Assembly (NCBI GenBank): GCA_019695215.1
Contig: JAIBAK010000038.1
Span: forward strand, 1 to 35,548
DNA from: Bacteroidia bacterium
GTDB taxonomy: Bacteria; Bacteroidota; Bacteroidia; UKL13-3
Reading direction: 5' to 3'
DNA length: 35,548 bases
Position numbers and translations under genes: made by a program. Under the pieces are notes generated by a model, which saw only the letters and a list, made by a program, of their open reading frames with translations, searched no databases and was not told the DNA's origin. Each line of letters begins with the position of its first letter. The first letter of the stretch is position 1. Positions 1 to 8,600 of this stretch are shown here, in pieces.

Positions 1-3
1 TAA

Positions 4-588
4 GTTGTGATTTGCTTTCAAATTGAGTTCTTATTAAGATTGTAAACAGTAGAGGCAAATACAGACAGTAAAGGCAATTCGTTGTGATTTGCTTTCAAAT
101 TGAGTTCTTATTAAGATTGTAAACAGTGGATTCATTAGAGAATAAACCTAATATTAGTTGTGATTTGCTTTCAAATTGAGTTCTTATTAAGATTGTAAAC
201 AGTATCTAACCCCTGAGCAGATTATCCGCTATAGTTGTGATTTGCTTTCAAATTGAGTTCTTATTAAGATTGTAAACAGTTTATCGAGGTAAAATGTATC
301 GTTTTTTGTAGTTGTGATTTGCTTTCAAATTGAGTTCTTATTAAGATTGTAAACAGTAAAATTGTAGATACATTAGTAATTGTTGCGGTTGTGATTTGCT
401 TTCAAATTGAGTTCTTATTAAGATTGTAAACAGTCCCACACCGTCATATTTCTTTTTCAGCACAGTTGTGATTTGCTTTCAAATTGAGTTCTTATTAAGA
501 TTGTAAACAGTATCGGCAGCAAAGGAAGTGATACAATTTTTGTTGTGATTTGCTTTCAAATTGAGTTCTTATTAAGATTGTAAACAGT
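4..588 (+). CRISPR. CRISPR array, type II-C-like, at least 8 repeats
   Basis: Eight identical 47-nt repeats begin GTTGTGATTTGCTTTCAAAT and end GATTGTAAACAGT. They start at 4, 81, 157, 234, 311, 388, 465 and 542. The seven spacers are 29-30 nt and share no similarity. The window opens three bases before the first repeat, so the array probably continues to the left. The length and the GTTGTGATTTGC start match Bacteroidota type II-C repeats from memory of the family. By analogy with other type II repeats, crRNA would read on the plus strand, toward the minus-strand cas genes. No repeat is degenerate, so neither end can be called old from sequence alone. Confidence 0.97.
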
Positions 589-614
589 ACACCGGGCTTC
601 AAACCATTGAAAAC

Positions 615-656
615 ACTGGGTTTACAATCGAAAATAGGATTAAAAAAATGAAAAGT
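615..656 (+). other. Degenerate anti-repeat beside the array (tracrRNA remnant?)
   Basis: ACTG, two extra bases, then TTTACAATC (621-629) reproduces the reverse complement of the repeat 3' end. Weaker similarity continues to GAAAAG at 651-655. A strong terminator follows at once. This is the layout of a tracrRNA on the plus strand: anti-repeat, then terminator. However, pairing to the 5' half of the repeat, the part that stays in mature crRNA, is poor. It may be a decayed tracrRNA or an old inverted repeat copy. Confidence 0.35.
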
Positions 657-657
657 G

Positions 658-697
658 CTCCTGTGATTGCGTATTCAGTCACAGGAGTATTTTTTTT
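658..697 (+). terminator. Rho-independent terminator downstream of the array
   Basis: CTCCTGTGA (658-666) pairs perfectly with TCACAGGAG (679-687) around a 12-nt loop, followed by TATTTTTTTT. It would end plus-strand transcription coming out of the CRISPR array. Confidence 0.85.
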
Positions 698-718
698 GAA
701 GGGAGTTGGTGATTAGAC

Positions 719-983
719 AGGCAGATGCTGAAACAAGTTCAGCATGACGGTGAGGTGGGGTGGATTCTGAAACGAACGAATGCAGAAACTTTGAGTTGAG
801 AGGGTACCAAACAGGCGGATGCTGAAACAAGTTCCATGACGGGGTATGGTGGGATGACGAGTAGGTAAAGATGACGGGTGTGATATACGCTAATTACATA
901 ACTGTTGTATTTATTTCGATTTATTACATAAGCCATTTCATTCTTAGCTCCTTCAAGGCGTCATGCTGAACTTGTTTCAGCAT
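719..983. repeat. Palindromic interspersed repeats, left cluster
   Basis: The core is ATGCTGAA, five bases, TTCAGCAT. A full copy lies at 725-745, a damaged copy at about 818-840, and an inverted copy at 963-983 (middle bases CTTGT instead of ACAAG). Further decayed GATGCTGAAAC-like pieces lie between. Such repeats are common in Bacteroidota intergenic DNA and often yield spurious 'MLNLFQHL' peptides. Apart from these repeats I see no gene in 698-1036. Confidence 0.85.
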
Positions 984-1036
984 CCCTTCCCGCGCCTGCG
1001 GCACTCAACTATTTAATTTCCCTCGTATCTTCCAGA

Positions 1037-1321
1037 TCAAATATCCTCACTCAGGTCTTTCAGACCCTCATTAAGAGATTTTATTAAGTTTAATTTCCAT
1101 TCGCGATGCCATCTTTTAAGTTTTTTCTCCCGTTCAATGGCCTGCATCATATCAGGTATTATTTCATAGTATACTAAATAATGGCAGTTGTATTTTGCCG
1201 TAAAGGCAGAACCTTTTCCTTCCCTGTGTTGTGCTACCCGTTGTTTTAAATCGGAGGTCACACCAATGTAAATGACTGTCCGGTTTTTATTCATCATGAT
1301 GTAAACGTATCCTTTTTTCAT
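1037..1321 (-). CDS. GIY-YIG domain nuclease-like protein
   Basis: This 94-aa protein is a single GIY-YIG domain of the short UvrC/YhbQ-like class. GYVYIM near residue 4 and YIGVTSDLKQRVAQHREG (residues 18-35) form the paired motif, with the conserved Arg in LKQR and the His of QH. YYEIIPDMMQAIEREKKLK supplies the catalytic-type Glu. It would act as a DNA nuclease, but the role of these stand-alone proteins is largely unknown. It sits between the array and cas2 with palindromic repeats on both sides, so it probably arrived with those repeats and is not a cas gene. ATG start; no clear Shine-Dalgarno. Confidence 0.85.
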   Translation of the reverse strand: MKKGYVYIMMNKNRTVIYIGVTSDLKQRVAQHREGKGSAFTAKYNCHYLVYYEIIPDMMQAIEREKKLKRWHREWKLNLIKSLNEGLKDLSEDI

Positions 1322-1391
1322 TGGAGTGGGGTATGTTGATTTGGGTAAGTTAACTGATTTTTGTTGAAAATAAAGGAAAAGGTGCTTACAA

Positions 1392-1578
1392 CGAACAGAT
1401 GCTGAAACAAGTTCAGCATGACGGAGAGGAGGGTGGATGCGGAAACGAACAGATGCTGAAACAAGTTCAGCATGACGGTGAGGTTGGGTGGATGCTGAAT
1501 GGACAGATGCTGAAACAAGTCAGCATGACATATTGAGGGGTGGATGTTGAAACAAACATAACGGGGAGGGAGTGGCAG
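1392..1578. repeat. Palindromic interspersed repeats, right cluster
   Basis: Three copies of the same repeat lie at 1399-1419, 1453-1473 and 1507-1526 (one T missing), each in the form GAACAGATGCTGAA...CAGCATGACGG. A decayed fourth copy lies at about 1540-1565. All are in direct orientation, opposite to the copy at 963-983 on the other side of the GIY-YIG gene. Nothing else is visible in 1322-1579. Confidence 0.85.
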
Positions 1579-1579
1579 G

Positions 1580-2820
<1,241 letters not shown>

Positions 2821-2828
<8 letters not shown>

Positions 2829-2988
2829 GGCGGTGAGGTTTAGGAGTTGTTTGTTTTTCTAAAACCGTGCCATTGCATTTAATCAGACAATAATTGCCAT
2901 CAAATTCCGGAATAAAATCTCCTTTTTCGAGCTGTAATTTTTGCAAACGGTATTTAACTGGCGTGGCAGCACAACCGCCTGCCGGATA
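2821..2988 (-). pseudogene. 3' remnant of the gene upstream of cas1, probably cas9
   Basis: An open frame of 55 codons runs from the left arm of the palindrome into cas1. It reads ...YPAGGCAATPVKYRLQKL and ends CLIKCNGTVLEKQTTPKPHR-HD, with its TAA overlapping the cas1 ATG by 8 nt. The overlap shows it was the upstream member of the cas operon, and in type II-C that position belongs to cas9. The closing pattern (Y-hydrophobic-x-x-x-G-T-V) resembles the last strand of type II-C Cas9 PAM-interacting domains, but that similarity is weak and from memory. The rest of the gene is missing: the palindrome starts at 2989, and beyond the ATPase unit there are about 40 nt before another gene ends. Confidence 0.55.
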
Positions 2989-3027
2989 AAAATTACGCAA
3001 AATGCGCAGCGCATTTTGCGTAATTTT
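2989..3027. repeat. Left palindrome flanking the ATPase gene
   Basis: This is a perfect 19-bp inverted repeat around a single central A (position 3008). Its core half is ATTACGCAAAATGCGC. The 33-bp core (2992-3024) is the exact reverse complement of the core at 4182-4214, because the two differ only in the centre base (A against T). It abuts the -7 box of the ATPase promoter, so it could be an operator, a mobile-element end, or both. Confidence 0.95.
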
Positions 3028-3028
3028 G

Positions 3029-3036
3029 TATCTTTG
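3029..3036 (+). promoter_or_regulatory. TATCTTTG -7 box of the ATPase gene
   Basis: An exact match to the Bacteroidota -7 consensus TAnnTTTG, ending four bases before the ATG at 3041. Transcription would start at or within a few bases of the start codon, giving a leaderless mRNA. No convincing -33 TTG is seen at the usual distance, because that position lies inside the palindrome. Confidence 0.6.
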
Positions 3037-3040
3037 AAAA

Positions 3041-4177
3041 ATGAATACAGAAATTAAGAATCCTTTTTTGGTTTCGGGCTATGCGGGCGAAAATTATTTT
3101 TGTAACCGTAAAAAGGAAACCGATGCCCTGTTAAAAAACGTAAACGGCAACCTTAATACCACGTTGTTTGCTATAAGGCGTGTGGGAAAAACCGGTTTAG
3201 TAAAGCATGTTTTTCATAAGCTGGAAAGACAAAAAAAAGCTTTATGCATTTATACCGATATTTTCGCCACCAAAAACCTGAGGGAGTTTACCAATACACT
3301 GGCCACGGCCATTTATAATAAACTGCCCGAAAACAGGGGTTTGGGAAAAAAAATTACAGAGTTTATAAAACGGCTCAGGCCGGTAATCAGCTATGATCCG
3401 CTTACGGGGAGTCCGGAGGTAAGTGTGGATTTCAGTAAAAATTCGGGGTATGAAAAAACCATACAGCAACTCTTTGAGTTCTTAAACAGTCAAAATACCA
3501 AGATTGTTATTGCCATTGACGAGTTTCAGCAAATTACCCACTACCCCGAAAAAAACACAGAGGCTTTTTTACGCACGCATATACAATCGCTCAAAAATAC
3601 CGTATTTATTTTTTGCGGAAGCAATCACAAACTGATGTACGAAATGTTTAATAATGCCAAACGGCCGTTTTACGCCAGTTGTGCCAATATGAATCTGGAT
3701 TATATAAAAACCAGCGACTATGCCGGCTTTATATCGAAACAGTTTGCTGCGCACAGGCGTAAAATTACACCCGAGGCCATTGAGTTTATACTGGAATGGA
3801 CCTATTGCCACACCTATTACACTCAGTTTTTATGCAACCGGTTGTATGAAAGTGCGGGTAAAAACTGCACGCTTGGCGATGTGCTGGCAGTGTGTGAGCA
3901 GATACACAACCAGGAAGAGGGTATTTATTACCAGTACCGGAATATGTTAACACAGTCTCAGTGGAATTTGTTAAAGGCCGTTGCCATTGATGAGCGCATT
4001 CACAGGCCAAACGGAAAAGATTTTATTCACAAGCATAAACTGGGGGCTATATCAAGTATAAACCGAAGTATAGAGTCATTACTGGAAAAGGAACTTATTC
4101 ATAAGGCAGTAAACGTGCCGGAACCCTATTACATGATGAATGATAAATTTTTGATGCGGTGGTTGCAGCGCAAATAA
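3041..4177 (+). CDS. AAA+ ATPase, archaeal-type (PF01637-like)
   Basis: The 378-aa protein has Walker A IRRVGKTGL (residues 45-53), Walker B KIVIAIDEF near residue 165-173, sensor-1-like VFIFCGSNH near 190, and a C-terminal winged-helix region (SQWNLLKAVAID... SSINRSIESLLEKELI). It belongs to the STAND-like AAA+ ATPases often found as lone, patchily distributed genes in archaea and Bacteroidota. Their function is unknown, with defence or mobility roles proposed. It is alone between two palindromes, with the TAA stop inside the arm of the second. It has displaced the gene upstream of cas1. No transposase or nuclease domain is visible. Confidence 0.85.
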   Translation: MNTEIKNPFLVSGYAGENYFCNRKKETDALLKNVNGNLNTTLFAIRRVGKTGLVKHVFHKLERQKKALCIYTDIFATKNLREFTNTLATAIYNKLPENRGLGKKITEFIKRLRPVISYDPLTGSPEVSVDFSKNSGYEKTIQQLFEFLNSQNTKIVIAIDEFQQITHYPEKNTEAFLRTHIQSLKNTVFIFCGSNHKLMYEMFNNAKRPFYASCANMNLDYIKTSDYAGFISKQFAAHRRKITPEAIEFILEWTYCHTYYTQFLCNRLYESAGKNCTLGDVLAVCEQIHNQEEGIYYQYRNMLTQSQWNLLKAVAIDERIHRPNGKDFIHKHKLGAISSINRSIESLLEKELIHKAVNVPEPYYMMNDKFLMRWLQRK

Positions 4178-4224
4178 TTTTATTACGCAAAATGCGCTGC
4201 GCATTTTGCGTAATAAAATTATTT
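4172..4224. repeat. Right palindrome flanking the ATPase gene
   Basis: This is a perfect 26-bp inverted repeat around one central T (4198), starting inside the ATPase stop codon region. The 33-bp core (4182-4214) is the reverse complement of the left core. The outer arms (AAATAATTTT...AAAATTATTT) are not shared with the left copy. As RNA it would form a very stable hairpin able to terminate transcription between the converging ATPase and lipoprotein genes. Confidence 0.95.
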
Positions 4225-4264
4225 CAGGAACTATGAAAACAAAAATCAGCCTGTGAGATGCCGT

Positions 4265-4846
4265 TTATTTAACGGCAATGCTCTTTACCTTAATCACGGG
4301 CTTAAGCAGGTATCGGCCGTTGTCTGTGGCTACTACTGATTCACCGGCATCAAAATCCAGAGTAACCACAGTAGTGTCGCCCGGCTCAATGGTAGTATTG
4401 AGGTTTATTTTTAAACCTGCTTTCTGTAAACTGGCGGGGCCATCAAGTGCATGAATGGTACTGTCAGAAAGCATTACGGTATTATTGTTTCCAAGTACCA
4501 GCCTTAGTTGGGTTATTTTACCCGCAGGCAATATACTTCCGTTGGCAAGTGCTGCCGAGATATCATTTTGCAAATCGAGGAGATTGTAAATGGTATCATG
4601 GGTACTAAGCAGGTACCATCCTGCAGGCGAAAGCGTATCGGCCAGATGCGCATACACCTCTTTGATATCAACATTCACCTGAAGGTAATTGCCCGGTAAA
4701 TCGGTAAGTCTTACCGCAAGGCTACCCGTTGAGCCTTGTTGAAACTGGTCAGTTTCTTTTTCACAACTTGAAAAAAAGCCCCCAAAGGTCAAAAGTCCGG
4801 CTGCCACCGGCAGCATCAAACCTCTCCATGATTTTTTGTTCTTCAT
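4265..4846 (-). CDS. DUF4382-type lipoprotein
   Basis: The 193-aa protein starts with a lipoprotein signal peptide: basic MKNKK, hydrophobic stretch, then FGGFFSSC with the lipidated Cys at 28. The body begins GSLAVRLTDLPGNYLQVNVD, the typical opening of DUF4382 domains, and continues as a beta-rich domain with DLLDLQND-like and LRLVLGNN strands. It is predicted to be anchored in a membrane facing the periplasm or cell surface. The function is unknown. It is monocistronic and converges with the ATPase gene. It is probably resident DNA that bordered the cas locus before the ATPase unit arrived. Confidence 0.8.
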   Translation of the reverse strand: MKNKKSWRGLMLPVAAGLLTFGGFFSSCEKETDQFQQGSTGSLAVRLTDLPGNYLQVNVDIKEVYAHLADTLSPAGWYLLSTHDTIYNLLDLQNDISAALANGSILPAGKITQLRLVLGNNNTVMLSDSTIHALDGPASLQKAGLKINLNTTIEPGDTTVVTLDFDAGESVVATDNGRYLLKPVIKVKSIAVK

Positions 4847-4991
4847 TTTTTTAAATTTAAATTAAACATTGTCCCGAAGTTTGGTCTGTAATGTCAGTGT
4901 GCATGGCAAACAAAATGCTAAAACGCAACAGGTGATAACTTGCTGAAAGGAAATAGTGGTTTGACTATACGCTAACGGATATTTTTGTCAA

Positions 4992-5300
4992 TTTGATAAA
5001 GATGAATAAAAGTTTGAGAAGGGAAACACATCCCCCAACCCCTTTCGCAGCAGCGCGGCCCATCGCTGCAAGGGGGACAGTTGGGTCGGATTTTTTGCAT
5101 TTAATAAAAATGAATAAAAGTTTGTGAGGGGAAACACATCCCCCAACCCCCTTCGCAGCAGCGCGGCCCATCGCTGCAAGGGGGACAGTTGGATTGGATT
5201 TTTATTCATTTGATAAAAATGAGTAAAAGTTTGCGATGGGAAACACATCCCCCAACCCCCTTCACAGCAGCGCGGCCCATCGCTGCAAGGGGGACAGTTA
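4992..5300. repeat. Three tandem 108-bp units with a G/C-rich hairpin
   Basis: Units start at about 4992, 5100 and 5209 and are about 90 percent alike. Each has a TTTGATAAAAATGAATAAAA-like start, then CCCCCTT-c-GCAGC pairing with GCTGCAAGGGGG around a 13-nt loop. Peptides read from this region on either strand are translations of the repeat, not genes. The unit may be a transcribed hairpin array or a recombination-prone spacer. Confidence 0.9.
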
Positions 5301-5335
5301 GATCTATGTGCCCTCTCCGAACCCGTGAAGGGAGT

Positions 5336-5395
5336 GAAAGCCGCCACGCGTTGCGTGGGTGTTCTTTCTCATTCAAAAGCCCACTTGCGGCTTTC
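5336..5395. repeat. Branched hairpin next to the tandem units
   Basis: GAAAGCCGC (5336-5344) pairs with GCGGCTTTC (5387-5395). The interval holds a second stem, CCACGC-gtt-GCGTGG. The rest of 4847-5671 contains a further GCGACCCA/TGGGTCGC stem (5561-5587) and no credible gene. Confidence 0.6.
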
Positions 5396-5610
5396 ATCAT
5401 TAAGTGGAGCTAACTGGTACAGTGTCGAACTTTTTAGCGGAGTTAAAACTTGCCTATTATTGATTACCAGATTAAAGCCTATTCACTGGTTTTAAGAACT
5501 GATAGGAAGTCGTAAAGACGCCCCGCTGAAAAGACCGATTTGTACTTGATTATTGCTTTGGCGACCCATACCTTCAGTTTGGGTCGCTTACTGTATATCC
5601 CATCAAATGT

Positions 5611-5651
5611 CGAAAACCGGGCATCCCAACTGTAAAAGTCAGGACACCCGG
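5611..5651 (-). terminator. Terminator of the first propeller-protease operon
   Basis: On the minus strand CCGGGTGTCC pairs with GGGATGCCCGG (two G-U pairs) around a short loop, followed by TTTT. It lies about 20 nt after the protease stop codon. Confidence 0.6.
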
Positions 5652-5671
5652 TACCTCTGTTTGAAAGCCCC

Positions 5672-8600
5672 TTATCTAATTAATACAACCTTTTGTGTTT
5701 GGGTGTATGAACCGGCTGTGAAGTTAATAAAATAAATCCCTTCTTTGAGCGCTTCTGCATTAAAGGAGAACTTATGAACTCCAGATTGCTTGAATGTGTT
5801 GTTTTCAATTGTTGCCACCTTTTGCCCTACTAAATTGGTAATAGCAATACTTACCTCGCCATCTTCAGGTAAGCCATATACCAGTTTTAATTCATTGGTA
5901 AACGGATTTGGGTAAGCATAGAAGTTCGTTGTACTTAGGACTGGTTTGTTTCTGGCTATCAAATGACCGGGAGGTGGTGGTTCAAGGTGCATAGGTACAC
6001 CGTAACGAATGCCTCCCACAGAGTTGTAATCGTCACCCGCCATGAACTGCTCCAGGTCAAATTCATAATACAGGTTAAGGGTACTACTATTGGTCAAAGT
6101 GTCCCACGCTACAAACTCAATTCCGGCCCAAGCTCTCTGGTCAGCATCGTAGTTTATATTACTCAGTACAACATCCTGACAGGAATCTACCTGAAGGGTT
6201 GAATCGTTCAAAACCGTAAAACCTGAGCCATCCGTATTTGTCCAGATACTTTGCAGGGTGGCATCCAAGTGGATTTTTACAAACCCGTACCGGAAGTAGT
6301 CACAGTTATTGGCATGGAAAACCAATTTGCCGTCAGAGGCAAACCCGTCAGCTACGTTTCCGTTTCCGGCTATATGCACCACATCGTTTCCGGGGATTAC
6401 TTTAGCCACAACATAATTTTTGGCAATGATCCTGTTGTTGTCACGGACATTATCTCCCAAGTCCAGTGTTTCAGTATTGTCCATACCAAAAGGAGCATCG
6501 TTGCAGGTAACAATCCGTGCCAGCAGGTTAATTTCGGCATCATCATTATCCGGGTCTCCGGTGACAATGGCCGGGTCAACCGGGTACCATGTGGTATTTA
6601 CTGTGTACGCGGAATCTACTGCGAGCGCAGGTATATCATAAACTCCAATCAGGTTACCCAATCCCCTTTTAGTCCCATCATAAGTTTTCCAGTTTCCGGC
6701 TGTTTCACTTTGAGTGGTATCGTATTTCAGGTTACGTTCCCACTGCGCCCCGGTAGTTGCCACCGACCAATACAGGTATAGTTTGGCAGGTGCGCTGGTG
6801 GAAGTCCCGTTGTTGCGCACAAAGGTGCGGAGGTAGTTGGCAGCTCCGAATAACGGGGTTTCGTGTGAAGAACCTGCATCATTGCTTCTCCTGTTCCACA
6901 GGTCTGGGCTGTTCCAGATAAAGCTGCCGGAAGTATTGTCCCTTGCCTGAAGGTTTCCATAAACAGCCGTTACAGTTAAGCTGGCTGCGGTACTTAATAC
7001 TTCTGAGTTGTCACAAACATTTCTCAGTTTAGCCTGAAAGGTATTTCCGTTATTACAGCCAAAGGTGGCGTAATTAAGCGTATCGGATGAATCAGGAATC
7101 AATACATTTCCGGTGGCATTGTTTCTTTGCCAGCCAATTATTTGTAAATCCTGATAAGCTACGGTAAACTGGGCTATATCTCCTTCGGTTACGGAAGTAT
7201 TGGCCGGGTTTAAGGTAACCATAGGATTACGCAGGCGAACCATAAATGCCGGGGTATAGTTCAGGTCTAAGGCATGTTGCTTAAGTGCCCCCCTCCGGTA
7301 ATACTTGGTCACAGTATTTTCCGTTGGCTGGTAATCTTTATCGGTTGCTCCGGCTATATCGGTCCAACTGTTGTTGGTAGTATCAACACACTGCTGCCAC
7401 TGGTAAGTCCAGAAAGCAGGAGTAACAGGACTGCTTCCGGTAAGGTAGGGTGCAGTTCCCCCGCTGCACACAGCATCCCGGTATGGTGTCCCTGCATCCG
7501 AAGTGATTTGGTTATCCAAATAATGCAGGGCGGTGTTATCCGGTAAATCACATCTTAGCATCATAGCCCCTTCAGCTAACGGGGTATCAATGACTGTGCT
7601 GTCCTGATGATACTGATAAAATTCAAAATCAAAGCTCATAGGGCTTGTCCGCTCATAAGATTCATCCGTCACAAAATGAATTTTGATATGGTCTTCTTCA
7701 TTGGGTGCAAAGGCTACGTCAGTCATCCACACATCGCAACTGTCGGTGATGCGGATGGTATAGTCATCCACTACCGTAAATCCGCTTCCGTGCGCACCAT
7801 TGACATACCAAGCCTGACTAAGCGGAGTGTCCAAGACAACCTCGACAACCCCATAGTCAAAATAATTGCATGATTTAGCTTTCAGGTTAAAGGCAACATG
7901 ACTGTTCTGGTTCAGGTAATTTCCAACCCAGGGTTTTCCCTGCATATCACCAGAGGCCGTATCTACTACGTGAAAGTTCCGTGTAATGATTTTCCGGTTG
8001 TTTCTCACGTTGGTGGCAGTTACCAATCCTTCAGGGAAAGTCATTCCATAAGGTTTTTCATCACAGGTAATAATACGGGCAAGTAAACAAACCATTAAAC
8101 TGCTGTCTATCCCGCTTACCCCATACCATGCCGGGTTGGGTACTTCCCAAGGCAGAACAATTACCTGAGTGCTTCCTGCCGTCATTGGGCCAATGACTAC
8201 CGTATCAATTACACCACCCCTAAAAAATGTATCAGGCCCGTTAACAAAGATATTGTCCGGGGTAGAGAGCCAGTGTTTGGGCCAAAGTTCAAGTGTTGAT
8301 GCTATTGTCCAATGAACTACTACCTTTTGTGCAGGGCTTGTGGTAGAGCCGGTGTTTTTTACCTGCACTTTAGCATAACCTATCGGAGTTAATTTTTTGT
8401 ATTCAATATTATCGTTATTGTAGTCATAGGTTGCTGAAGAACTTCGGCTGAACCAGATGTCAGGACTTGCCCAGATATTGTTGTTAGGATAGGGTTCAAC
8501 TCCGGTATCGTTTGTTGCATCCCGCATCATCAGGGAATCCTTAAATGAATAATTAACGGTAATCATGCCGGGCTGGCTTTCCATTAGCTCACAACCATTA

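Noticed and set aside
4988..5400. Several 64-119-codon frames in the tandem hairpin units
   Set aside because: All are out-of-frame readings of the same repeat on both strands, with no start signals or protein-like composition.
5402..5412. GTGGAGCT, a possible left att site of element 1
   Set aside because: Only 8 of the 19 core bases match and the neighbours do not; this is expected by chance. The left end of element 1 remains unknown.
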